Positions 34,608 through 43,453 of a DNA stretch of 64,000 nt are shown here, piece after piece. Position 1 is the stretch's first letter. Each line of letters starts with the position of its first letter. The stretch comes from Roseimicrobium gellanilyticum (GTDB lineage Bacteria; Verrucomicrobiota; Verrucomicrobiia; Verrucomicrobiales; Verrucomicrobiaceae), in assembly GCF_003315205.1 (NCBI RefSeq), contig NZ_QNRR01000003.1:124001-188000 (forward strand). Direction: 5' to 3'. Made by a program: the position numbers and the translations under genes. Below the pieces are notes generated by a model. It made no database searches, was not told the DNA's origin, and was given only the letters and a program-made list of their open reading frames with translations.

Positions 34608-35507
34608 TTATCCTGCGCGATGATGCGCACGCATCCATTTGAGATATCCGCTGGCGCAGGCATCCAGATTCTTGAGCGTGCCGCCACCACGCAAGGGTGA
34701 GCACATCTCATAAACCGCAGTACCACCAAAGCCTCCATCATACAGACCCTGAAAGAAGGCGTGATAGTCGATGAAGCCAGTGCCGAAGGGAACAGCGCGC
34801 ACCCAGTCGGTGGACTGGCGCTCGTAGTTCACCAACTCCGGACGATAGCGATGACGGGGGACCTTGATGTAGTCCGCATTGGTCGTGATTAGAGTCCGCG
34901 GAGCTGCCATTCGCGCAGCTTCATAGAGGGATTCACCACGCAGGGCGGGTGACCAGGCATCGAAGCCCAGTCCGCAATTGGGCCGGTCGATATCCGCCAG
35001 CAGTTCCAGCAACGCTTCCGTGTGGAGAGCGATGTCATGATGATTCTGGACGGCAATGGATACACCATGAGGTGCAGCGCGGTCGCACATTTCCCGGATG
35101 GCGGTGACGCAATGCTTCCACTGCGCCTGCAGGTCCTGTCCTTCCACCTCATATGCCGTGAAGATGCGGACCACCTTGGCCCCGACTTTCGCTGCGATGC
35201 GAGCCAGAGATTCGACATACGCGATCTGGAACTCGAGATGCGGAACCTCGCAGCCCACGCCGGTGGGCTGCGAGAGATTCGTGTAGGCGGCGATGACATC
35301 GCAGCGCACCTGCGCCGCAGCAAGAGTTTCACAGACGCCCTCCAGGAGTTCCGGAGTTGCGTCCAGTGACGAGAGATGCGGGCGCTTCCCCGCAATCATC
35401 ACCGCTGGATAGCCAAGCTCGCCTGCATGCCGGATGAATTGCTCAAGACTCAGGGCATCCTGCCCCCAGAATCCGGCATAGCTGATGGAGAAGAGGCAAG
35501 GTGTCAT
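34608..35507 (-). CDS. Sugar phosphate isomerase/epimerase-like TIM barrel protein
   Basis: The 299-residue protein belongs to the xylose-isomerase-like TIM-barrel group (AP endonuclease 2 fold). Indicators are VVRIFTAYE, SIAVQNHHDI with metal-ligand histidine, LGFDAWSP, TNADYIKVPRHR and a GGTAVYEMCSPL strand. Substrate unknown; relatives include inosose isomerases and hydroxypyruvate isomerases. The ATG at 35507 directly precedes the first barrel strand; 35534 is an alternative. Confidence 0.82.
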   Translation of the reverse strand: MTPCLFSISYAGFWGQDALSLEQFIRHAGELGYPAVMIAGKRPHLSSLDATPELLEGVCETLAAAQVRCDVIAAYTNLSQPTGVGCEVPHLEFQIAYVESLARIAAKVGAKVVRIFTAYEVEGQDLQAQWKHCVTAIREMCDRAAPHGVSIAVQNHHDIALHTEALLELLADIDRPNCGLGFDAWSPALRGESLYEAARMAAPRTLITTNADYIKVPRHRYRPELVNYERQSTDWVRAVPFGTGFIDYHAFFQGLYDGGFGGTAVYEMCSPLRGGGTLKNLDACASGYLKWMRAHHRAG

Positions 35508-35640
35508 AGGAGGAACAGCGAGGTCTGTTGGCATGTTTCCTACGATGCTCTGCGGTGCGAGCTTGCGAGAGAAGCGTTCCAGAACACCCGGGCACACCCC
35601 CACCCGGTAACAACGGAAGTCACCGCGCCTTGCCGATGCC

Positions 35641-36288
35641 TCAGTTCATGGCCTTCACAAACGCGTCCGCTTCTGCAATTGCACGATTCATCCGCTCGAG
35701 CAGGGCCTGGATGTCCCCTTGGATGGCATCCGCCTTGCCACGCAGAGCGCCCAGGGCTTCGGCATTGAGGTTGTGCTTCAGGTAGAGAGTGTGGTCGCGC
35801 AGCTTGTCCAGAACAGGGGGCATGGCGTTGTAGGAGTTGTGCAAGGCACTGGAGAGCTCGGCAAATCTCGCCTTGGTCTCGGTGAGCTTTGCCTGGCTGG
35901 AGCCCGCGAGTGAGGCATCACTCATGATACCGATTTCCTTCTGCCATTCCTTGAAGAGATCCGAGGCCACACGGTCCATCTCATCAATGCGGTGCTTCAC
36001 GATCTTGGTGGCAGCGTCGCAGGCAAGATATTCCACGTTCAGCTTGTCATACGCCTTCTCTAGATTGCTCCCACTACGCCCATAGACCGCCTGGAGTTGC
36101 TGCAGGGCATCGCGATACTCACCCCCAGCTTCTTTCTGTTTGGCTTTCGCATGCTTCACCGCTCGGACAAGCAGGTCGCGCTTTTCAAAGCCGATCTTCT
36201 CCATCGCGCCGTAGTAGATGGTGCGGCAGGAGGTGAGAACGGTGACGATCGCAAGGACGATGGCAACATGGCGGGAAGTAAAGGTCAT
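35641..36288 (-). CDS. DUF2959 lipoprotein
   Basis: The 215-residue protein has a lipoprotein signal ending LTSC at residue 21, followed by YYGAMEKIGFEKRDLL, the opening signature of DUF2959. The rest is long alpha-helical and probably coiled-coil. Function unknown. It is transcribed in the same direction as its neighbours, 35 bases downstream of the small STN-like gene. Confidence 0.85.
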   Translation of the reverse strand: MTFTSRHVAIVLAIVTVLTSCRTIYYGAMEKIGFEKRDLLVRAVKHAKAKQKEAGGEYRDALQQLQAVYGRSGSNLEKAYDKLNVEYLACDAATKIVKHRIDEMDRVASDLFKEWQKEIGIMSDASLAGSSQAKLTETKARFAELSSALHNSYNAMPPVLDKLRDHTLYLKHNLNAEALGALRGKADAIQGDIQALLERMNRAIAEADAFVKAMN

Positions 36289-36322
36289 GACTTGAAGAGT
36301 AAGTTTGGTCCTTGGGTGACTG

Positions 36323-36838
36323 CTACGATTTATCCCTGCCCACAATGATCACATAAGCAGTGACCCGGCCATCGGGCACGGCGGCGACCCGCTTTGATGG
36401 CGGTTCGGGAAGGCCAACATAGTCGCGTGAAGAAATGAAGATCGCGTGCTCATCCATGCGGTATCCCACGCCCAGTCTTTTGCAGACAGCGTAGAGCAAC
36501 TCCTCCAAGGTCATGTCCTTCTCGCGTATGGTAATGCGTGACTGGAGTTGTGCCTCCGTCAGCCTGCTCCTATCCAGGACAAAGCTCAGGTTGACCCTTC
36601 GACCGCAATCAATCTTGGAAGTGAATTGCCAGAAGTTATCGATGAGTGCTTCAAAGGTGATGTCCTCAAATTGCACCGTGGGAAAGGGAGCATGCCGGAT
36701 GGTGTTCACCGAGTATTCTTGATCCGAGACAGGCTGATCCGCTCGCGCCGGAGTCGGGGATAACAACAGTGCCAACGCGCACGCGAGCAAGCTCTGGTTC
36801 GCGAGGCTATTTTTCCACAGGGTGTTCATGGCAGCCAT
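36323..36838 (-). CDS. Small secreted protein with STN-like domain
   Basis: The 171-residue protein has a signal peptide (about residues 1-31, ending ARADQPVS) and a region, NLSFVLDRSRLT to GVGYRMDEHAIFISSRD, that resembles the secretin/TonB short N-terminal domain found in secretins and TonB-dependent receptors. Here it stands alone. It may bind an envelope partner. The in-frame sequence upstream of 36838 has no protein character; 36829 is an alternative start. Confidence 0.68.
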   Translation of the reverse strand: MAAMNTLWKNSLANQSLLACALALLLSPTPARADQPVSDQEYSVNTIRHAPFPTVQFEDITFEALIDNFWQFTSKIDCGRRVNLSFVLDRSRLTEAQLQSRITIREKDMTLEELLYAVCKRLGVGYRMDEHAIFISSRDYVGLPEPPSKRVAAVPDGRVTAYVIIVGRDKS

Positions 36839-36920
36839 GGTAGCAAGGGATGAGGAAGCATACATCCAGAAGTCGATTCTGTACCAGCACGGAAATCGCG
36901 CGCTGAAGCTGTGGGTGACT

Positions 36921-39578
36921 TCATTCCCTCTCCGCCACCCACCACACAGTGCTAGCTTCGGGGGACATGGGGAACTCATTGCTCTTTGAGGAGACCACCT
37001 TCGTTGGCTGCCCATCGGGTCCAACGGCGCTGACTTTCCAATTCGTCTTTTCACCACCAGGCAGGAAGACCTTGCCTTCGAAGCCCAGGACGAGAGAGGG
37101 GGCTTTGCCCCATTGGTTGCCCACGGTCTTGCGGTCAGCGCGCCAGCCCATGCCTTCATTCTCGGCACGGCGAAGAGCCATGCAGAGGAGCTTCTTGGAC
37201 TTTTCCAGTGGCTTGCCATCCATGGTGATGAGTCCCCACACGCCGAAGCCATCGCCAGCCAGCGGGGCGACATTCACGGAGCAGGGACCGAGCTTGTGGG
37301 TCTTCGCGCCGAGACTGCCGGTGGCGAATACCACGTGCGGTGAGATCACGGTGGCAATCTTGTCCACAGCACCCCATTTGATTTCACCGTTCTCCGAGAC
37401 AGCAGGAACACTCTTCTCTGCTGCGTTCTTCAGTGCAGGTGCGGCACTCCCCTCCTCCACGATGCGCACGGCGGTCTGCCTTTTCAGGGAGAGTGAACCG
37501 TCGTTGTTCACCTTTTCATAGAAGCGGCGCCAGTTCGCCCAGACTCCGCCTTTGTTCTCCGCGATGTCATCCAACAGCGAAGCGGCGGAGAGCGTAAGAA
37601 TGGCGCGTTGCTTGCCCGCATCGACCGCTCCGGTGCGGAAGAGGAGCGCGGCGAAGGGAATACCTGCACGCTTGCCGGGATGCGCCTGGAAGTTGAAGTA
37701 GCTGTGGAAATGATCTGCCGTGAAGTCTTCGCGGCCATGGGCAAAGGTGTAGAGCGTGATGCCAGACCAGCCCTGGTGGGCAGCCACGGCAGCCACCAAG
37801 GGGAGACCTTCCGCGAGGGAATCAATAGGAGCGGGAATGTCCCACTCCGTGAGGGCAAAGGGCTTGCCCTCTGCACGCTGCACGGCGAGTTCAGAGAGAA
37901 CCCCTCCGACCGGATTCTGAGAAAGGACTTCCTGATTCACCTCCCAGTTCTTCGGATCCCATTGGCCTCCGGGGAAGGAGGGATGGTGCCAGTAGGCGTT
38001 TGCGTTCACCACATCACTCACGATGGCCTCGCGACGCACCCCCAGGAGCGCACCAAAGAAGATGTGAGAGTGTGATACAAGACACTTCACCTTCAAATCC
38101 TCCTTCAAGAAGCGATGCATCTCTTTCGCATAAGCCAGCTCCTTGTCCGCGAGGAATTCAAAATACTCGCGTTGCACGGCTTTGTTCGCGTTTTCATCAG
38201 GCAGAGGAATGTTCCCCTTCGCAAGGCTGGCGTCCTCGGGCAGAAAGCCGTCGGTATACGCATCCAACTTCACATCGGTGAATTCAAACCAGCCCGTGTT
38301 CTGGTTCGGACCGAAGGCGAGATTCACCTTCCCGAGTTGAGAGTCCTTGGCAGTGAAGATGTAGGTATAGTCTTTCCATTCCGGTCCCACGTTGATCAGG
38401 GTCCACAGACCGGCCATGGCATAGGGAGCCACGGATTGCTGGGTACTGGAGTAGATCTTTGCCTCCTTTTCCGCACGAGCGCGAAAACGGAAGCGGTAGG
38501 TTTTGCCAGGTTCCGTCTGGAGCCCGGCCCAGAGGAGTTGCGTGTGCCAGTTCGCAGAACCCGCCTTGGTCGCGGTGATGCGTGCGCCTTTGCCATCAGA
38601 GGCGGGTGAGAGCTTCGCCTCCGCACCGCCCTGGTTATCGAGCCACCACCCCTTGGCATTCTCCGCGAAGGTGGGGTTGCCGATGAGGTTCGGCCCATCG
38701 TCCTTCATGCGCGTGCCCCACTTCGTGCGGAGGCTGGCGTCGTCCTTGCCATGCTTCTTCGCGAGCGATTCGTTCCATTGCTTCAGCACGGAGTCATGTA
38801 CCGGGCCCTTCACCTTGGCAGGCCACCACGCATTGAAGAGCAGGGTGTTTTCATTGTTCACTTCCACGATGGCCACTGCCGGGTCGTCGCGATAGGCGAG
38901 CCCGGTGTGCGGGTTCACATGCAAGAGCAGGTCGCGCGCATATTGCTTCAGTGCATCGACGTACGGTGGATAGATGTTATCGATGCCCTTGCTCATGTCC
39001 GGAGCGCCGGGGGGCTGGTCCTCGTACTTGCGACCGACGTGGAGATTGAGGTTCGCGTAGATGCCGCGCTTCTTGAGCTCTGCGAAGAAGAAGTCGAGTC
39101 GTGCGAGCGGTTCCTCGTTAAGGCCGGCTTTGCCATCCTTGCGTACGAGTTGGGTGCCGCTCCAGTTCGCGTCCATGAAGTGGAAGCGCACGAGATTGAT
39201 GCCGCACTTGGCGAAGTGCCCCGCGAGCTTCACGGCTTCCTCTTCGGTAGGGAAACAGGATGCGGCGGTGAGGTTCGTGCCAAAGTAGCGCCACGGAGTG
39301 CCGCGATCATCCACGAGAGTCTCACCCTTGGTCTTGATGAAGCCGTGCTTGCCTGCGGGTGCCTCGTTCAGGAAGGAGAGGTCGAGCAGGGCGGGTGCAT
39401 CATCGAAGGCAGAGATGTGGAAGGGAAACCAGCCTGGCGCACCTGAGGCGGGCTTTTCCATCACGGGCTGGGGCTGGGTCTGTGCACGCGTGCCTGTGAG
39501 TGGCAGTAAAGTGCAGGCGGCGAGCGCGGCGAGTCTCAGAGGAAGGGACGACGACGGCGGAAAGGCGGCTGGGCGCAT
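36921..39578 (-). CDS. Large secreted glycoside hydrolase-like protein with carbohydrate-binding domain
   Basis: The 885-residue protein starts with a signal peptide (about residues 1-32, ending GTRAQTQ). A clan-A TIM barrel follows, with VRFHFMDANW, an AIVEVNNENTLLFNAWW strand carrying a candidate catalytic glutamate, and ALTEWDIPAP carrying a second. Inserted between them is a jelly-roll region resembling a CBM4/9-type domain (NLIGNPTFAENAKGWWLDN to GWFEFTDVKLDAYTD). A beta-sandwich ends the protein. It resembles large verrucomicrobial glycosidases of uncertain family. Export and binding domain suggest polysaccharide degradation. Confidence 0.8.
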   Translation of the reverse strand: MRPAAFPPSSSLPLRLAALAACTLLPLTGTRAQTQPQPVMEKPASGAPGWFPFHISAFDDAPALLDLSFLNEAPAGKHGFIKTKGETLVDDRGTPWRYFGTNLTAASCFPTEEEAVKLAGHFAKCGINLVRFHFMDANWSGTQLVRKDGKAGLNEEPLARLDFFFAELKKRGIYANLNLHVGRKYEDQPPGAPDMSKGIDNIYPPYVDALKQYARDLLLHVNPHTGLAYRDDPAVAIVEVNNENTLLFNAWWPAKVKGPVHDSVLKQWNESLAKKHGKDDASLRTKWGTRMKDDGPNLIGNPTFAENAKGWWLDNQGGAEAKLSPASDGKGARITATKAGSANWHTQLLWAGLQTEPGKTYRFRFRARAEKEAKIYSSTQQSVAPYAMAGLWTLINVGPEWKDYTYIFTAKDSQLGKVNLAFGPNQNTGWFEFTDVKLDAYTDGFLPEDASLAKGNIPLPDENANKAVQREYFEFLADKELAYAKEMHRFLKEDLKVKCLVSHSHIFFGALLGVRREAIVSDVVNANAYWHHPSFPGGQWDPKNWEVNQEVLSQNPVGGVLSELAVQRAEGKPFALTEWDIPAPIDSLAEGLPLVAAVAAHQGWSGITLYTFAHGREDFTADHFHSYFNFQAHPGKRAGIPFAALLFRTGAVDAGKQRAILTLSAASLLDDIAENKGGVWANWRRFYEKVNNDGSLSLKRQTAVRIVEEGSAAPALKNAAEKSVPAVSENGEIKWGAVDKIATVISPHVVFATGSLGAKTHKLGPCSVNVAPLAGDGFGVWGLITMDGKPLEKSKKLLCMALRRAENEGMGWRADRKTVGNQWGKAPSLVLGFEGKVFLPGGEKTNWKVSAVGPDGQPTKVVSSKSNEFPMSPEASTVWWVAERE

Positions 39579-39620
39579 GGCTGCATTGTGTGCAGAAATG
39601 TGGGAGCGAGGCGAGCGCAA

Positions 39621-39786
39621 ATGGTGGTCCGTACACTCCGTGTGCGGTCGGGATGACTCGAATCCACAAAGGGGCGCCACTGGCTCGTCTGCCAGTTTTC
39701 AAGCTCTCTGCCCACTACTACAGAGGGAAGTGACTACACTGGAGACCACGCGCGGCTGACCGCACACGGAGTGTGCGGACCACCAT
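39621..39786. repeat. MITE-like element with 29-base terminal inverted repeats
   Basis: Arms 39621-39649 and 39758-39786 are reverse complements over 29 bases with one mismatch, and each arm also contains a smaller gcacac-tcc-gtgtgc-type palindrome. They bound 108 bases with no gene. The element lies between the large glycosidase gene and glmM. No target-site duplication could be confirmed by eye. Confidence 0.72.
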
Positions 39787-39789
39787 GGG

Positions 39790-41163
39790 CTACTCCCCGA
39801 TCTGCGCCTTGATGGCTTCGGCGATGCGCTCCGCTTGCGACTCGATGTACTCGGGGTCGCGACCTTCGATGAGGAGACGGATGAGGGACTCGGTGCCGGA
39901 GTAGCGCAGGAGCACGCGGCCGAGGCTCGCGAGTTTTTTTTCCGTCTCTTTTACAAGGAGCTGTGCGGCCACGAGTTCTTCGACCGGGGGTTTCGACTTC
40001 ACCCGGAGGTTGCGTTTGGCCTGGGGGAAGGGACTCAACACCTTGCGCAGCTCGCTCAGCGGTTCGCCGGTCTCCACCATGATCTTCAACACCTGCAGTG
40101 CGGCGATGAGTCCATCCCCCGTGGTGGTGTGATCAAAGAAAACGATGTGTCCGCTTTCCTCCGCACCGAAGTTCAACCCATGCTGGCGCATAGCGGCGAT
40201 GACGTAGCGGTCGCCCACATCCGTACGGATGACCTTGCCCTTGAGACCAGTCACAAGCTCATCAAGGCCGAAGTTGCTCATCGTGGTCACGGCCACGGTG
40301 CTCTCGCGCAGGGTGCCCTTACGCAGCATGGAGGCGACGACGATGGCGATGTACTCGTCTCCACTCAGTGCGGAGCCGGTTTCATCCACCAACACCACGC
40401 GGTCGGCATCACCATCGTGAGCCACGCCGACATAGGCGCCGGTTTGCTTGCACAGCGCTTCGATGTACTCCGGATGGGTGCAGCCGCAGTCGCGATTGAT
40501 ATTCACGCCATCAGGTGACGAGTGGAAGACCTCCACCTCCGCGCCAAGGCGCTTGAGCGTTTCCGTGGTGGTGACGTAAGCGGCGCCGTTCGCGTTATCC
40601 AGCGCGATCTTCATGCCATCCAGGCGACGGTTGTGCATGGTGGCCACGGCATGCGCAATGAAGCGTTCCGGTGCATTGTCCATGCGTGAGACCCGGCCGA
40701 TGCTGGTGGCGGGAGCGCGCTGGCTGAGCACATCGTCATTCTCAAACGCGGCCTCAATCATCAGTTCCTGCGCGTCCGTGAGCTTGTGCCCGCCTCCGTC
40801 CACAAACTTCACGCCATTGTCCTTGTAAGGATTGTGCGAGGCGGAAACGATCGCTCCCATGGCGGCCTTTTCCTGGCGGGCAATCAGCGCCACGGCCGGG
40901 GTGGGTACCACGCCACACAACACGACGTCCACGCCCATGGAGGTGAGCCCTGCGGTGAGTGCGGTTTCAATCATGTCTCCCGAGAGCCGGGTATCGCGAC
41001 CCACGATGCACTTTGGCCGGATGCCCGCCTTCTCCGCCTCCATTGCCAGCACCTTCGCGGCAGCCTGACCGAGACGCATCACAAACTCGGGCGTCATCGG
41101 GTGGGAGTTCGCCACACCGCGGATGCCGTCCGTGCCAAAATATTTCCTCTTCGCTGAAGCCAT
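39790..41163 (-). CDS. glmM: Phosphoglucosamine mutase
   Basis: The 457-residue protein has the full alpha-D-phosphohexomutase layout. It shows YFGTDGIRG at 8-16, the active-site serine loop SASHNPYKDNG with Ser109 as the phosphorylated residue, the metal-binding DGDADR loop, the sugar-binding EESGH loop, and the phosphate-binding RYSGTE loop near the C-terminus. It converts glucosamine-6-phosphate to glucosamine-1-phosphate for peptidoglycan and lipopolysaccharide precursors. The GTDGIRG opening separates GlmM from other mutases. The genes cdaA and glmM often cluster in Gram-positive bacteria, and cdaA lies 600 bases upstream here. Confidence 0.96.
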   Translation of the reverse strand: MASAKRKYFGTDGIRGVANSHPMTPEFVMRLGQAAAKVLAMEAEKAGIRPKCIVGRDTRLSGDMIETALTAGLTSMGVDVVLCGVVPTPAVALIARQEKAAMGAIVSASHNPYKDNGVKFVDGGGHKLTDAQELMIEAAFENDDVLSQRAPATSIGRVSRMDNAPERFIAHAVATMHNRRLDGMKIALDNANGAAYVTTTETLKRLGAEVEVFHSSPDGVNINRDCGCTHPEYIEALCKQTGAYVGVAHDGDADRVVLVDETGSALSGDEYIAIVVASMLRKGTLRESTVAVTTMSNFGLDELVTGLKGKVIRTDVGDRYVIAAMRQHGLNFGAEESGHIVFFDHTTTGDGLIAALQVLKIMVETGEPLSELRKVLSPFPQAKRNLRVKSKPPVEELVAAQLLVKETEKKLASLGRVLLRYSGTESLIRLLIEGRDPEYIESQAERIAEAIKAQIGE

Positions 41164-41280
41164 GAGGGCGCGGTTTTACCCCGAAAAGGGCGGCAAGTCA
41201 AAGACCGGTGCGACGGCGAGCGGCAGGATGGTGCAACAGTAGTGCCTACACAGGCGCTCCTCATCGCGTCTTCCCGTCAC

Positions 41281-41577
41281 TTACCGAGACACCAGCATGG
41301 GCATGAGGTCGATTTTTGAGGAAAATCCCTTTCCGGAGAGGATTGCGGGGTCATTTGCCACCAGCGGCTCGGGTGACTCGTCTTCTGGGAGTTGCAGAAT
41401 AGCGATGCCGAAGGCCCCTTCCACAGCAGCCACGGGTCCATAAGCAACGACGAGTCCCTTCTGCATGAGATCCGCCCAATAGGCTACGTGGGCCTGCATC
41501 ACCTCCTGTTCCTCGGGAGTCATGTCCATCATGAACGTCGGTCGCGGGGGCAGCAGCCGGAAGAGGTAGTTCGTCAT
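41281..41577 (-). CDS. YCII-related domain protein
   Basis: The 98-residue protein has the YCII pattern of a small ferredoxin-like fold: LFRLLPPRPTF, a HVAYWADLMQKGLVVAYGPV strand-helix, and a GIAILQLPEDES segment. The exact role of YCII proteins is not known. It sits between glmM and cdaA in the same orientation. The ATG at 41577 was preferred over a TTG at 41586. Confidence 0.82.
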   Translation of the reverse strand: MTNYLFRLLPPRPTFMMDMTPEEQEVMQAHVAYWADLMQKGLVVAYGPVAAVEGAFGIAILQLPEDESPEPLVANDPAILSGKGFSSKIDLMPMLVSR

Positions 41578-41623
41578 GGCCGGCAAACGACGCAGGAACG
41601 GAACCCGGTCAAGACCCAGAGAA

Positions 41624-41833
41624 TCAATCGGTCCGGAAGCTCGGTAGCCCCTGCTGAATCGGGCGACGGTCCGTGCGAGCCTGGTCGTTCACCACGTACC
41701 AGAGCAGGAAGGCAAGGACCAGGGACACCAGCTTGGCCTCCCAGTCATTCACGATCCATCCCTTAAGCCGAGGACCGAGCTTCCTCAGCCTTTCCAGATT
41801 CGGATTCGTTGCGGGTGTTGTCGTCCTCGCCAT
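41624..41833 (-). CDS. Short CdaR/YbbR-like membrane protein overlapping cdaA
   Basis: The 69-residue product has one membrane helix (WEAKLVSLVLAFLLWYVV) in the style of the N-terminal segment of YbbR/CdaR proteins, which anchor and regulate the diadenylate cyclase CdaA. No YbbR domain follows; the protein ends after a charged QARTDRRPIQQGLPS tail. Its start overlaps the 3' end of cdaA by about 71 bases in another frame; a GTG further in could be the true start. It may be a reduced CdaR or a remnant. Confidence 0.55.
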   Translation of the reverse strand: MARTTTPATNPNLERLRKLGPRLKGWIVNDWEAKLVSLVLAFLLWYVVNDQARTDRRPIQQGLPSFRTD

Positions 41834-42578
41834 AGACCAAGATGCGTTGCAGCCGCTCGCGCAGCTCATCGGGTTCCAGATTGTGCTCCAGCTTTCCCTT
41901 GTGGCAAAGGGAAAGCGCGCCGGTTTCCTCGCTCACCACGAGCGCCACGGCATCTGTCTCTTCCGTGATGCCCAGCCCGGCGCGGTGCCGCAGGCCAATG
42001 CTGCGATCCGGCAGATCCTTCTGGCTCACAGGAAACACACAACCCGCCGCGACGATGCGACCTTGATCCACCACCATACCGCCATCATGCAGCGGCGTTT
42101 TGGGATGGAAAATGGTGCCAATGAGCTCGGTGGAGATTTTCGCGTCCAAGGACACCCCGCTCTCCGCAAAGGGCTTCAGCTCGATGCCACGCTGGATGGC
42201 AAAGAGCGCCCCGCAACGGCGATGGGAGAGCTGCACCATGGCCTCGATGAGGTTATCCAGACTGGCCTCCTCGGAGCCATTGAAAGAAAAGAACCGGTGG
42301 CTGCCCAGCTCCGCCAGCAGGCGGCGCAGTTCCGGCTGGAAAATTACGACCAGCGCGATGGCGAAGAAGGTGACAAAGCCCTTCAACAGCCACGTGATGA
42401 CCTCCAGCTTCAAAAGCTGCGACACCAGCGCCAGCCCCAGAAGCAGCACCAGCAGGCCAGTGAGGATGCGCGCGCCACGGGTGGCCCGCAGGAAGCGGTA
42501 ACCCTGGTACAGCAGCACCGCCAGGAGGAGGATCTCCACGGCATGATTCCAGTGCTTCTGTACAAACTCCCACATCAC
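41763..42578 (-). CDS. cdaA: Diadenylate cyclase CdaA
   Basis: The 271-residue protein has three N-terminal membrane helices and a DAC domain with the two active-site motifs: DGG at 165-167 (DGA in many homologues) and RHRA at 197-200. It makes cyclic di-AMP from two ATP and is probably anchored in the cytoplasmic membrane. The C-terminal 20 residues are acidic and glutamate-rich. A short YbbR-like gene overlaps its 3' end and glmM lies downstream in the same orientation, recalling the cdaA-cdaR-glmM operon of Firmicutes. Confidence 0.94.
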   Translation of the reverse strand: MMWEFVQKHWNHAVEILLLAVLLYQGYRFLRATRGARILTGLLVLLLGLALVSQLLKLEVITWLLKGFVTFFAIALVVIFQPELRRLLAELGSHRFFSFNGSEEASLDNLIEAMVQLSHRRCGALFAIQRGIELKPFAESGVSLDAKISTELIGTIFHPKTPLHDGGMVVDQGRIVAAGCVFPVSQKDLPDRSIGLRHRAGLGITEETDAVALVVSEETGALSLCHKGKLEHNLEPDELRERLQRILVYGEDDNTRNESESGKAEEARSSA

Positions 42579-42735
42579 ACCCTATTGCTAGCCTGTGTCT
42601 GGAGGAAGGGCAAGTGGCTGAAGGTTTTCCCTCACACCTTCAGGTGGTGGAAAGGGGTAAAGCCACCTGCCTGAAGTCGGATTCAACTTGCGGCCTCACC
42701 CCGGCACGATCGAAGATGACCAGCCCGACGCGCCC

Positions 42736-43095
42736 ATGAAATCCCCTAACAGAGGCACCCAACTCGGAACAGCCGGATTCATCGCGCTGGCGCTCCTTCT
42801 CGGCTCGAGCCTCATTTTCGTCGGCGCGGTCTACAGGAAGGTGCAGGCGAATCGCGCCATGTTGGACGAATTCGAAGGCTTCATCAACTACGGCACTCCC
42901 ATCCAGGTGACGGACCCGAGCGTGCTGGGCACGCCTGCGAACCTGGTAATCACGGAGTCACGCGTCGAGCGGCCGGTCTTCTCAACGCGTACCAATTGGA
43001 CGCGGTTGAGGTTCTGGTACGAAGAGTGGGCGTACGCCACGCGAGAGGTGATCTCCGACATGGTCCGGACATCCCGTCCAAAGGACAAACCCTGA
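42736..43095 (+). CDS. Small anchored hypothetical protein
   Basis: A 119-residue protein with one membrane helix (about residues 13-33) followed by a soluble domain with no recognised motif. The ATG at 42736 places the helix in a normal signal-anchor position. It precedes another small membrane protein by 24 bases. Confidence 0.62.
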   Translation: MKSPNRGTQLGTAGFIALALLLGSSLIFVGAVYRKVQANRAMLDEFEGFINYGTPIQVTDPSVLGTPANLVITESRVERPVFSTRTNWTRLRFWYEEWAYATREVISDMVRTSRPKDKP

Positions 43096-43119
43096 GGGGT
43101 CACCCGTTGAAGTCAATTC

Positions 43120-43428
43120 ATGGAGACAGGAGTTCATCCACGAGATCCTCGCACCAGGCAGTTCCTGGCAGCGGCAGCGGGCATTGGCATTCTCCTGGCA
43201 GTGCACGTCGCTTCATTCGTGATCGCACTCCAGACCTTCGCTCTCGTCTCCAGAGGCCATCTTTTGTGGGCGTGTGTACTGCTGCCCTTGATGACACTTG
43301 GCGTCGCGATCACCCTCAAGGCGCAGGGCCGATGGCACTGGGGACAGTTGATTTTTGTCATTCTGGCAGCGTTGCTGTTCAGCTTCCTTCACCTCCTCAT
43401 CTGTGGAATCCTCAGCGCTTCCGTTTAG
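43120..43428 (+). CDS. Small membrane protein
   Basis: A 102-residue protein with three predicted membrane helices and a short basic N-terminus. No domain is recognised. It follows the preceding small gene closely and probably shares its transcript. Confidence 0.62.
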   Translation: METGVHPRDPRTRQFLAAAAGIGILLAVHVASFVIALQTFALVSRGHLLWACVLLPLMTLGVAITLKAQGRWHWGQLIFVILAALLFSFLHLLICGILSASV

Positions 43429-43453
43429 CACTCCTCAGTCAGTTCACGTTTGC

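Noticed and set aside
39650-39757. tRNA-like sequence on the minus strand inside the inverted repeat
   Set aside because: It has an anticodon-loop-like ttgaaaa and a T-loop-like ttcgagt, but the anticodon stem and T-stem do not pair and there is no acceptor stem. At best it is a degenerate remnant.
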